Origin: Poronia punctata | Lineage: Eukaryota > Ascomycota > Sordariomycetes > Xylariales > Xylariaceae | Assembly: GCA_022579005.1 (NCBI GenBank) | Contig: MU401660.1 | Coordinates: forward strand, 1-64,000 | Reading direction: 5' to 3' | DNA length: 64,000 nucleotides | In this document: one piece after another, positions 49,155-60,282 of the stretch | How the letters are laid out: the number at the start of each line of letters is the position of its first letter | Position numbering within the stretch: position 1 is the first letter of the stretch | Notes under the pieces: generated by a model | Databases searched by the model: none | Seen by the model: only the letters and a program-made list of their open reading frames with translations | Told to the model about the DNA's origin: nothing | Position numbers and translations under genes: made by a program

Positions 49155-49810
49155 AGTGGTATGGCGTCATGCATCCACAAAGCAACGAATCAGGGAAGAC
49201 GGATTCCATTTAGATCCGTCATAAAGCCCAGAGCTTGGGCTAATATCGAACGAAGGAGAATAATTGTGAAAGGTAAAAGAAGCTGCTTAATTAATACCTA
49301 CTATGTATATATCTGGGTCATGTAAATATTAAAATAATTTCATCTAATTGCTACTCTTTCATGAACTGTGATTGCCGAGATGATTGCTAGGACGGTCATG
49401 CTTGCGGGCAAAGATAAGATATACAAACGTGCGTGTGATGATGTAGTTTGGCATGAGGCCGAATATTTTTTAAAAAAATTGAAGGTACATGGATATTTCA
49501 GCTGTTGGAGTACCACTATGACAGCCCGTTACAATGGGTGGGCTGCCGCTAAAACCCCTGCATAGAGCCTTGCATAAGCTGCCGAGGGCCACGCAAGTGA
49601 GATTTAGTACTATCAGCTCATGTGGGGCCACGTCTTATCAACGTAATGTCATTCGCTATTAGGTACTCTACTTCCTACATGTACCTATCTCCTGTACCTC
49701 TGAGCATTGTTGTCCTACTCGTGAGGTGTTGAGAGCTACATATGTAGAATCATCAACAACCAACATCTATAATAAGCAACAAAGGACGAACGAACGCCTC
49801 GGCTCTCGTC
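49155..49810. other. intergenic region
   Basis: About 650 bp holding the 3' UTR of the hypothetical gene and the promoter of the cyclophilin gene. A 65-codon frame at 49368 has no features. Confidence 0.45.
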
Positions 49811-51249
49811 ATGTCTGTTCTCCTAGAAACAAGTGCAGGCGACATTGTAATTGATTTATTATTAGACTACGCGCCGACCGAGTGCAAAAAGTATGTACAA
49901 TCATTTCTAACATGTGTCTGTAGCGTCATGGTGGAATTACGTCGCAAATGTTGCCGACTTCTTATTACTGATCATCGCCAACTAACAACATTCTGTGTGC
50001 GAATAGCTTTCTTAAACTGTGCAAGGTGAAATACTACAACTTTTCGCCTGTTCACTCAATCCGTCGAAACTTCTCCTTTCAAACGGGCGACCCGCTAGGC
50101 CCGAACTCGACCGAGACTGATGGCGGTTCCTCGATATGGGGTCTTCTCGATGGCCCCTCGAAGCAAAGCTTTCCCGCGACATTCCACCCAAAGCTAAAAC
50201 ACAGCGAACGCGGCACGGTATCCATGGCGACCGCACCGCACCCGACCGACCCCGACGTACGCCTAGCTGCGAGCCAGTTCCTCATCACCCTCGGCGACGA
50301 CACCGATTATCTCGATGGCAAAGCTGCCATTTTTGGAAAGGTAGTAGAGGGTTTTGACGCAATCGAGAGCATAAATAACGCTATTACGGATAAGGATGGG
50401 CATCCGCTCGTGGACATCCGAATTAAGCATACCATTGTCCTTGACGACCCGTTTCCCGACCCCGATAAACTCCGGGAGCCCAGTCAGTCCCCACAACCGT
50501 CAAAGGCCCAGCTTGCCACGGTCAGGATTTCGGATGATGCCGACCTAGACGAGGAGGTAGACCAAGATGCCGCCGAGAAGCTGCGCCGGGAGAGAGAGGC
50601 GCGGGCACAGGCACTGACTCTCGAGATGATGGGCGATTTACCGTTTGCCGAGGTTAAGCCTCCCGAGAATGTGCTGTTCGTATGCAAGCTGAACCCGGTC
50701 ACCGCGGACGCCGACCTAGAGCTTATATTCAGTCGGTTTGGCAAGATTCTCTCGTGCGAGGTAATTCGCGACAAGAAGACGGGTGACAGCTTGCAGTATG
50801 CGTTTATCGAGTTTGAAGAGAAGAGCGCCTGCGAAGCCGCCTACTTCAAGATGCAGGGAGTGCTTATCGACGATCGAAGGATACACGTGGACTTTAGCCA
50901 GAGCGTCAGCAAGCTCGCAGATGTCTGGAGAGGGGGTGAGAATGCCAAGAGGAAAGGCACGAGGACGGGTCGCGGCGGTTGGGGTGGTGTGGAAGAGCTG
51001 GAGAAACGGCGCAAGTATAGGAATGAGGATGAGGATCGCAACGGGGCCGGGGATCGGTACGGCATGGTGTATAGTGAAGAGGAACTGCATAAAAGGCATA
51101 GACGGGAAAACGACAACAGGGATCGTCGTCGCAGCAGATCAACAGATGCGCATCAAAGCAGAAGAGGCCGCGACACAGACCCTAGGGACTACAGACATGC
51201 CAGGCAACATGACAAAAGAAGGCGAAGTAGTCGTAGTCGAAGTCCATAA
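49811..51249 (+). CDS. cyp6: PPIL4-type cyclophilin with RRM and RS-like tail
   Basis: Model: exons 49811-49890 and 50007-51249, intron GTATGT...TAG, giving 440 residues. The cyclophilin domain (about 1-165) begins [20 protein letters not shown] and is joined by the splice through [20 protein letters not shown]. It contains [10 protein letters not shown] and [11 protein letters not shown] plus [16 protein letters not shown] linker precedes an RRM at about 248-328 with RNP2 LFVCKL and RNP1 YAFIEF. The tail is Arg/Asp/Ser-rich and ends RRSSRSRSP. The order cyclophilin, RRM, RS-like tail is that of the PPIL4 family, linked to spliceosomes in the nucleus. A bulky [14 protein letters not shown] segment occupies the active-site strand, and activity cannot be judged. 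Confidence 0.93.
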
Positions 51250-51679
51250 CTTTTTAACAAATTGATACCCGTCACCTTTGCTGCTCAAGGGGTATGATGT
51301 ATAGCATCTTTTATCGTACTATCCCCTACCCCTGCGCAGGTCGTACCTCTTTGCAGTAACTTAAGTAGGTCTCTCAAAATCAAAAGAGCGCGCTACCTGT
51401 TAGAACTTGGTAACTGGCGGGAACTTATATAATTGTGTATTGTATGCGTAAAGAGCTATTGTTGTTTTCAACTACAAAAACTTTTTATATAAAATAGGTA
51501 GGGGTAAAGGGGCAATTTTTATAAAAATGTCTACTTTCTTTTTAGTAGTTCTGACTACAATTTTTTTTCTAATTATATTACGTCGTTTTTAACCCTATAA
51601 CCTATAATACTCGCCACTTGTCACGAGACCCAGTCTCCTCCAATGCTACTCTGCGGACTAACAAATCCCTGCTTGGTAC
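51250..51679. other. AT-rich intergenic region
   Basis: About 430 bp. The part at 51470-51600 is AT-rich with T-runs. It separates the cyclophilin gene from the decayed transporter. Confidence 0.45.
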
Positions 51680-53000
51680 CTACTGTGCTCCTGCTGCAGT
51701 GAAAACTCCTTTGTGAAGAAGCTGGCGAGGAGGGCTACACCACTTAGTAGCAGAGGGGAGGAAATACAGGAGCGACGATACGACTGAGTACACCGTGGAG
51801 GGCGGTTACCGCAAATGTTATGACAAGGGTTGAATTACCAAGTACACTGAATCGTATGATTGGCTCAACAACAAAATGGGAATCTAGATGCGATGTTGCG
51901 ATTCTTCTTGAGAGGCCCTGTAATAGACGCCGAACCCTACAAGTCCAGCTACGCCGAGCAACAGAGGGAAAAGGGCGCGCCACGAGGTCCATGCGTACAT
52001 TCCACCGCCTAGCTTGGATATTAGAAGCCGGAAGACACTCGAGGGCGGATGTCTTGTTGTTGAAGGAGGAGCGGTACCTACCCCACGTCAAGGGAACTAG
52101 GAAAAAGACAGTGGAAACGACGAAGAGGAGGGATCCAATCCAGGCTAATGCCCGGAACTTGGACATCACTGTACTCGGCAGCTTATCTAACTTTAGAAGG
52201 AGGAAAAAGGCAGTCGACCTGACAGCGATAATGGGCAAGTTGATCTAGGAGACTGGCAGAACCCGTGTTAGCCGTGAGGATCGGCGCGGGGAATGGACTG
52301 GACCGCGTTAGGAGCTCGGAGATATAATACGAGCCACCCTCTCCTTGCTATCTGCCAGATCTGTTGGTGGGTTCCTCCTAGTCCCTCGTCTATTCGATTC
52401 GACACCTTGAGGCTTGGTGGCTTATATAAGGTTGGGTTGTTGTATTCACTCCACTGCCATCCTACTTTCTCAGCGAAGGCACCGCCGAACAAGGGGCCGG
52501 CAACTGAACCAAGAGCCCAGTTGAAGCCCAGAAGTTCGGACCAACCTGTGGATACATCAGCCACCAACTTGCTCGAAAGAAGACGGGAATCAGACTGGGT
52601 GCGGGGGGCCGCTGGCTCGGGACACCAGCGGAACAAGGTTTGTGACAGTGATCTCTCCAAGCGACTAGATTCCCTCCCCCACCCCCCGGACCAATACCTT
52701 GAACAGATCCATCCACAGGCCTAGGATAGAGGCCCTGTCAATGGAAGGACCTAAATCCCACATGATACTAACATGCCGGACCAGCCCACTGGTAAGAAAG
52801 GCTCGCGAAGATCCAAGCTGACGTACAAGGGTGAGGGTACTGCCCCTCTACTAACCGGGCCAAGTGTCAAACCTTGGCCCAACCAAACGTATCAACCTCA
52901 AGATATGTCACCACCGGTGGACATTGTCAGGCGAGCACAGCCGTATCGCGAGAATACATCCATCCACCATGCTGAATACGTGCTCGTATCCGCGACTTGA
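51680..53000 (-). pseudogene. decayed MFS drug/toxin-efflux-type transporter
   Basis: Minus-strand reading gives ordered but frame-broken pieces of a fungal 14-helix-type MFS transporter. From the N-terminal side these are TYLEVDTFGWAKV, then GAVPSPLYVSLDL, then VQGIGPGGGGGN (about 52687-52706) and LGFNWALGSVAGPLFGGAFA. An exon at 52244-52082 follows with INLPIIAV and WIGSLLFVVSTVFFLVPLTW. A further exon from 52008 has YAWTSWRALFPLLLGVAGLV. After this the frame breaks again: EPIIRFSVLGNSTLVITFA and SLLYFLPSATKW are in different frames. Two introns still look intact, for example 52081-52009. At least three frameshifts and several stops mean no functional product. It lies directly beside the decarboxylase/P450 gene group and may be its former exporter, but this is inference. 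Confidence 0.75.
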
Positions 53001-53622
53001 CGTGCGATCCGAGCCGATGAAGTCAGGTCCGATGAACGGCTCAGAGATCGTCACAGGTTGGTCAGGCACCTTGGGCTTGGCTGGATTGAACTTCGGATAT
53101 TGTGAACCATCGTCAGCACTTCCCACATTTCTTCAACTGGTAGGCGGGGTCACAAGCATGGCCAGCAGACGTTATAAGACGATCGAATGTTGCATGATGT
53201 CGGAAGAGACATGTATGAGTCTTAATCTGTATATAAGGAAGCTTGATATTCTGCCATTTGTCGGAAAGCATATCGGAAACCTGGAGAGATGAATTAAAGT
53301 GTGTGTACCTTTCAAAGTCTCGGGTATTTTATTTTTAGAGCGTTATCTGAGGATAGTACTCGCTATTTACGATTTTTATGTGTAGGTACATGCCGGATCT
53401 AAAAACTTATACGTGTTAGGTTATAATGCGCGGCGTCAAAGACTTTGTTTTGGGGTTGAGGAACCCTCGGCGGCGAATAATGGTGGTACGACGCGATAGG
53501 ATCGTCGAGAGGTCACTGTTCGGCCCTGCAGCCCTGCAGCACTGCAACCCACTCCCGCCCTATTCGGAGAACTTTGGGATTATTGAAGAGCGCGAGTCGC
53601 GTGGAAGGACCCTCATCAAGGA
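53001..53622. other. intergenic region next to the transporter remnant
   Basis: Holds the likely 5' part of the decayed transporter and the 3' UTR of the decarboxylase gene. No intact gene is seen. Confidence 0.4.
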
Positions 53623-56600
53623 TCAGACTTGACTTTTAATCAACTGGTGAGTACAGCGCATGCCATCACAACCATATTCAACAAGACCATCCAGCTCTAG
53701 ACTCCGCCAGTCGCTAAGAGAGTCTTCTAGCGTTGTAAGGAACGGAGGCGCTTTGACGGTGAGGCCTATCTCCGAGGCCAGAAAATTGTATGCCTCACGC
53801 CTGAGTCTATCAAACGCCGCCAGCTCGCAACAACCCATTCTCAACGAGTCATCAACTAACAAGGGTCCTAGGTGGACGGTCCAGTCCGCGTCGGCAGCGG
53901 CTAAAAATCCGACCAAGGGCCGTCCGGTGCGGCGCGACAGAGCAGCAAAAGACATGGTGCTGTAAACGTAAAGTCGAGTAAAAGTATCAAAGTCGAATGA
54001 AGGAGCTTGACCCTTGCACCAGCTCGCGGCAAGCGCGGCAATGCCTTTGCACAGTGGTTGATCATGGAATCTAACGCGTTTCAAGCAGACGTCCTCGCCA
54101 AGTCGCAGCGTAAGTCGATTCTGGATAACTGCAAACATGTCGTCGAAAATGTCTTGAACCTGCGAGATAGCCGCCGTGAAAACATCAACGGCCTCAGCTG
54201 AGATATGAGGCATGGAAACGAAGTGCACCCACTCGCCCTCGGGTGCCAGATGGAACCTTTCTATCAGCCAGGGCGGGATGCGCTCCAGTAGTGTTATGAT
54301 GGAATCATCATTGTATCTGATGGCGAGCCTAGAGGCGGCAAGTGACTCGCGCAGCCGATTTGAGACGCCGACGCAATACTGCCATGTCGAGACAAGATTG
54401 TCGGATGAGTAGAATCTTTGGAAAAGCCAGGTCTCAAAGATGATCCGAGGGTCGACAGCGGTTGCAGCCGAGAGCGAGGTTTCGCACGGACTGTAACATA
54501 GCACTTCTCCCGAGACCATGATACCGTAAGCTTTGTGGTGGCTTAGCGTGATGCCTTGTACAACCGGGCGACCTTCTCGAGAAGACATGGTCGGTGGTCC
54601 CAGAGCTACCAGATTCGGCTGGAATCCAAGGTCTAGAGCTCCGTCTTAGGAGAGAAGGACATGTCAGTAGATGGAATGGTCTCTGAGCCCGACTAGGGCT
54701 AACCAATGTTTACGGCTTTGTTTAGGTACTTTTAATGAGAAAAGGGGGACACACCCCCCTGTCTTTGTTGCTGGGAGGCTATATTGAAACAACTTACCGA
54801 CATGAATATGCGATACCTTGATCCCGGCGTCGCGAAGCCCGTTTCGAATAGCGAGGATATCGTCTCTCCCCCCTACAAAGGTTGTGCCGATATTGCACAG
54901 AAGAATGACCTTGTACTGCTCGCCTCTTGTGACACAATACGCTTGATCCTTGAGTGCTTTATCCACCAGATCCTTCACGACCATCCGCCCAAGCGCATCC
55001 GCACGAACTTCCTGGGATCTGGGTTTTGAATCTTCGGTCCAGATGCCGGTTAGAACGTCGCAGTCTCGCACCGTCTTTTTGACACTGTAGTGCGTATGGG
55101 ACGAGAAATAGACAAAAGCCCGTGGATGTTGCGCGAGTGCCGCATGAAGCCCGATGCGGTTCCCCATCGTGCTCCCGGTCGTAAACCGACCAGGGAAAGA
55201 GTCATATTCGTCCGGCCGAAGCCCAAAGCTTGCCTTGCGGGCTTGGAGTATTTCCTCGGATCGATCGGCAGCCCACGAGGGCGGGATGCTGACGGGCAAG
55301 AACTGACCGACAAGGGGGCCGAGGGCAGAGTATGGTGCCTGGTTCAACGGATAGCCACCGGAGCTTGGCCCGACACGGCGGAAGTGGCGCACCTTTGCTT
55401 CGACCGCGGGTGTCAACTCCGATGGCAGAATGGTGCGGCTGCTATTGGTGGTTACGTCTATCCACCGCAGTGCCGTAGGGTCACCCTCGGTGCCGGTGAG
55501 ATCTCTTACAAGGCCTAGTGCGGAGGATTTCGACACACTTGGTTGAACAGTGAGGAGATAGGACGATGGCCCCAAGGGCTTCAGCCCCCATTTGTCAGCC
55601 ACATCGCGATCTATATGCTGCTCTGGAAGGACGAGGTCCAAGGAATACGGAGGCTTATTGACGCGTATTCCTGCGTTCACAAGTAATTCGCAGAGGGACA
55701 AGCGGTTGCGCGCACATTGGTCGAAGATCTTGCCCAGTCCGGACTTGGAGAAGCTGAGTTCTTGTAGACAAGTCAAGAGGGGACCGATGGCGTCTCGCGA
55801 ACCTGCAAGTGTGCTGTCCGTACCTCGGACGTATTCGACCACGACGCCTACGTCGGAGCCCAAGCCTCGAGCTTTCAATACCGCGGTTATGGGGGGCGAG
55901 ACGCAATTCGTTCCCCCGGCCACTATCGTTGCGGCATCGATAGTCATCTCGCCGGCACGAGCGTCATCTCCAGCTAGTGATTCCTCGAAAGGGTGCTGTA
56001 GCCTGAGTAATGGAAGGCCGAGGCGTCGCCTTTGGGCTACTGGGAGAGTGGTGAGGTAGTCGAAGTTCCTCGACCCGTCAACGTGTAAGAAGGCCGGAAG
56101 GGTTTTGCAGAGCGTCTTAATGACTTGGAAATCATCAGCTTGGCCTGCAGAGTTCGCCAAGGTGGCGGCGATTATCAAAGGTCTGACACCGTTTTCCTGC
56201 AGTCTGGTAAGGCTTTCGATTGCGGTTTCCCATCCCGCTGTCAGCACGAAGAGCTCGAGGCCAAAGATTTGAGCTGCTGATGTGACGACTTCGGATTCCA
56301 TCTTGCAGGAGACAAGGATCGGTTTCTGATGAGGCATCTGATGTCTCAGCTCTTGTTGTATAGCCCGAATGCCATAGTGATTGGACTCCATCCAGTTCGT
56401 AATGTAACCGACAGGGTCGTCCTCACCCACCCTGGAGGCTTTGGCTAAGATGGCATAGCGTTCGAAAGACTTGAAATGGAAAGGCCAGCTCCGGTCCTCA
56501 TCTTCGGGGAGGTTGAGGTTATTGTTGTGCCACGGAAGACCAGCATCACGCATGATATCCGCCGTGGAAAGCCACAGAGAATCGGTGTGTGGGTCAAAGG

Positions 56601-56805
56601 GTCCAGGAGGCGTCTTGGACCAAGTGAGATATAGCTGGTTGACATGATGGAGTGCTTCGCGAACCTCGGGAAGCCGATCCCAGGTGTCTATTACTGGCTC
56701 TCGGAGCCAGAACTTGCGGTGTTGGAAGAAAATGTCTTGAAGTACGTTGCCCTTGCCCGCATTTCGTAGCACGGGCTGGTGCCGGTCAGGGATAAAGGAA
56801 GGCAT
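53623..56805 (-). CDS. tandem PLP-dependent group II decarboxylase, first domain apparently inactive
   Basis: Model on the minus strand: exons 56805-54798 and 54644-53623, intron GTAAGT...AAG of 153 bp, giving 1,009 residues. The open frame runs upstream of 56805, but MPSFIPDRHQPVLRN is the best start. Two homologous halves are visible. Both have a G-[FY]-x-T-x-G/N-containing start: GYITNWMESNHYGIRA in the first, FTTGSTMGNRIGLHAALA in the second. Both have an HVDG step (D243, D670). The second half has SHHKAYG with the presumed PLP lysine K707, plus FSSHTHYSVKKTV and CNIGTTFVGGRDD. It resembles histidine/aromatic amino acid decarboxylases. In the first half the lysine site reads VAGGTNCVS, and no Lys occurs between residues 241 and 310. 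The splice joins SHIHV to DGALDLGF, supporting the intron. The substrate is unknown. Confidence 0.85.
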
Positions 56806-58173
56806 TGTAATGGTCCTCGTGTGTTTCGTTACTTGGTAACTAGAGACAGTGAATAGATGGTGTTCCGTATGTGTTACTAACCACCAGGCACCGCAGGTGT
56901 GTCCCCATCCCAGAAGATACCATGGCAGGCAAGTTACCTTATACCCGCCCCTTATACTCGTCACGATGAGCAGATAAATTCATCCCAGTTGCAATTTCAC
57001 ACCACCCGCTGTTCCTGTCTTCGCCGTCGGCATAGTGCAAAGTGACAGTATTCCTCTCAAACACTCGTTGGCCGTATGATGTTTCTTAGACACACACGGG
57101 GCCGTGTGTCTATCTTGACACTCGGGATTGCACGATAGCATCTTGGTCGATAATAGGATATAATGCGCGCCCTTCCATGACGTAGGAGGGTATGCACGTC
57201 GACGAAGAAGCTTCATCCGATGGTAAATCTCTCAAACGTGAGATCAGGTCGCCCGGTATTACCGTTATTAGTAGAGGCGAGAATACGGCGTGAGAAAAGA
57301 AGGATGAAGGTTCGTAATTACTCGTAATAGTAGGGGTGGAAGTCGATATGTACATACTTAGGTACCTAGTCTAGACCTTCGTACCTAAAAGAGTGGCTCC
57401 TTCTCTCGGTCGAACGCGGCCCGTGCGCGGCCGCTTCCCTTGCATGAGATCTGCGGGGAATTAGGAACGGCACATGCATTACGCTATCCTTAGGGCCGCC
57501 GAATGACACGGCGTCTTTCTGCCGATCATGGACGGTTTGAGATGAGCAATACCCACTTATTAGGAATTACGCTTTCCTAAAATATTTGTAGAGACGCGGA
57601 TAGTTACCCGTCCCGTGGCTGTTATTGACAATTGTTAACCCCGGCAGGCAAGGGACCAAAAAATGAAACAGGGGCACGGGGGGTGCACAACAGCATCTAC
57701 CTACTCGTATTACCCACCGACTATACTACAACTACAATCTAAAGCTAAATAGCAGCATAGATATATACATTTTAACTTAAGCTGTCTTGCTACATTTTTT
57801 CTGGTTTGTTAAGCTCCTTTTTAAAGGTAAACAACAAAGGATATCTACCTAGGTAACTGGAATACTGGTCATCGTAGGCTAGCAAGTGGTTTTAGGTACC
57901 TCCGTCTCATTTTTTTCTGTCTCTCCCCTGTCCGGCACTCCGTATATGCGGCTCGCTGGCCATTAACGCCCCTCGCGTCGCATAGATCTGCAGGCATATG
58001 CCCTTGAACTTAGAATTATTAAGCAGTCTCACCCTGCCCCGCTAGAGTTTTTGTTGTCCTTGTTGCAGACTGCAGTTTCTTCCATCTCGTCTAACGCGCA
58101 ATTTTGTCCAGAAATTTATTTCCAAACTTGACTGATCTGTCCGCTAACGAACTGCTTCGACCCTCTTGCCAGA
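56806..58173. promoter_or_regulatory. divergent promoter region of the decarboxylase and MFS genes
   Basis: About 1.37 kb between divergent starts at 56805 (-) and 58174 (+), so both genes may share control elements. TACTCGTA words lie at 57319 and 57712. The middle (57700-57850) is AT-rich. No gene is recognised. No binding site can be named with confidence. Confidence 0.45.
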
Positions 58174-59551
58174 ATGCTGTCTGTCGAGAAACCCGCGACG
58201 GAATCCCCTGAGCGAGAGCCCCCTCCAGACAATAGGGAGGCGACTGCATGGCCTCAGGCGCTCGCTGCGTTCTTGGTCTACGTTGCTACGTGGTGAGAGA
58301 GCACATACGCTCCCCTCTACCCTTCCCTGAGTTTCCTCTTGTCCGAGGCACTAACGCCATCGGCACAGGGGCTTGCTAAGTACCTACGGCTCTTACCAAG
58401 CTTACTACGAGACGCACTTGTCACAAGTACCCACGGATCAGATCGCATGGGTTGGCACCATCCAAGGTGTGCTGCTCATTTTCGGCGGCGTGATCACCGG
58501 TCCCATTTACGACCAGGGTTATATGCGCTCTCTGCTCTTCGCCGGCACATTCTTCACCTTGTTGGGCGTCATGACCCTTAGTCTTGCCACCCGGTACTAC
58601 CAGGTCCTATTGGCCCAGGGATTCTGCGTCGGGATTGGCGGGGGGATTCTCTATGTCCCCAGCCTCGCTCACGTCAGCTCCAGCTTCGGACCCAAGTACC
58701 GCCCCCTCGCCGTATCTATCGCGACGGCTGGGACTGCTATTGGCGGTATCGTCTATCCAATTGTATTCGACCAGCTGCTACGCGACATCGGCTTTCCCTG
58801 GGCAACCCGTACTCTCGGCTTTCTCACACTGGCCGAGCTTATCATCGCGCTAGTCATTATCTTGCCTCACCATGCGAAGACAGAAGCCCGAAAGGCATCC
58901 CTTGGTGGGCTGGCCGTAAAACCTCGCCGTCTGATCGACTCTGCTGCCTTCACCGATCCACCTTTCGTCATCTTCTGTGTCGCGCTTTTCTTCATGTGGG
59001 CTGCTTACTGGGTGCCTTTCTTCCTGATCCCCACCTTTGCGCAATATGCTCTGGGCTCCTCGGAATCATGGGGATTCTACCTCTTGGTCATCACGAACGC
59101 CGCTACGATCCCGGGGCGACTCTTGGCGGTCGGTGTCATCGCATACTGGGGCGTGGGTACGGGCATGCTGGCCTTTAGCCTGACATCGGCCGTCATTCTG
59201 TATGCATGGGTCGCTGTCGATACGATGGCAGGTTTCGAAGCTTGGATCGTCTTCATCGGTCTGATCATGGCCCCTCTCGCGGTCTTCTACCCTGCCATCG
59301 TGCCCCTCTTGAGCCCCAGCCCGGCAGTAGTTGGTGCGCGATTGGGAATATCGTCCGCGGCGGCCGCTCTAGGGATCGTTCTCGGAGCCCCTCTGAGCAG
59401 TGCACTCATTAATACTAAGACGGGTCAATTTCGGAACATGCAGATCTTCATCGGGAGTAGCATGTTGCTCGGGGCTCTCCTGATGTCCATCGTATGGTGG
59501 AGGCTAAGAATCCCAAAGAAGACTGAGAGTACCCCAGTCGAAAGAGACTGA
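58174..59551 (+). CDS. MFS transporter, monocarboxylate-permease-like
   Basis: Model: exons 58174-58292 and 58369-59551, intron GTGAGA...CAG of 76 bp, giving 433 residues. The start is MLSVEKPATESPEREPPPDN. The splice yields FLVYVATWGLLSTYGSYQAY, the typical first helix of fungal MCH-like (monocarboxylate transporter) MFS proteins. About 12 helices follow, including VGTIQGVLLIFGGVITGPIY and GFCVGIGGGILYVPSLAHVS. The signature loop and the SFGPKYRPLAVSIATAGTAI stretch match this family. It probably exports or imports a small carboxylate or a cluster product. It diverges from the decarboxylase gene, which argues for a joint role. Confidence 0.88.
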
Positions 59552-60282
59552 TAACTACCTATGAACGAGACTTGGAACGTTGCAGGCAGGCCTCGCTGCC
59601 AAGGGCAAGCCTTGAGGGCCTAGCTATCTGTCATGTCCTGCACAAGTAATACTGTACCCTTGTCGCTTCAGTCGTTGATAGCAACACTGACGTATGTGTA
59701 TGAGTACTGTGGGGGCCTAGGCCAGTTGCAGTTGCGTTGTCAATATCAGACAATACTTGTTTATTATAGTACTTAGTCAAGTTACAGTCTATTTACTATT
59801 AAAGACCCTTCTTACTAAGGTATAAGGTTAGCTGGATCAGCACCTTTCCCTACTATAAGAATGGGGATAGGAATGAGAGAAGGAGTAGAAACGGATCCCG
59901 GTGCGTGGGAGAGCAACGGGGGACTAGAATGGTAGCAACAATTAAAAGCAGTCAACTTAATATCACTAAAATAAATGTAATAGATTATTAGTTAAGCTAG
60001 ACTCTTAGGCTTTTCTAGAAGTATATTAAGCAGACTTGTGCTGGTTTTATTTTATGCAAACCTAATTATTAAAGCAACAATGATCGTATTTAGTACCACG
60101 ATTAGAAAAAAGCTGTAATGTGGCCCTAACAACAATTGTTCCTAGATATATGACCTCGCTACGCAGTAAGTAGGAGGAGACCCCCTGTAAGAGAACCTTT
60201 TCCTCTATGGTGTAGTGTATAAGCATTCTATTAACTACAGTCATCTTAATAACATGTTGGTTTTAACACAAACGTCCAGCTC
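59552..60282. other. AT-rich intergenic region between MFS and ATP-grasp genes
   Basis: About 730 bp. From about 59750 on it is AT-rich with TAGCTAGA and TTAATATC words and could hold a degraded transposon, but no terminal repeats are seen. It contains the 3' ends of both convergent genes. Confidence 0.4.
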
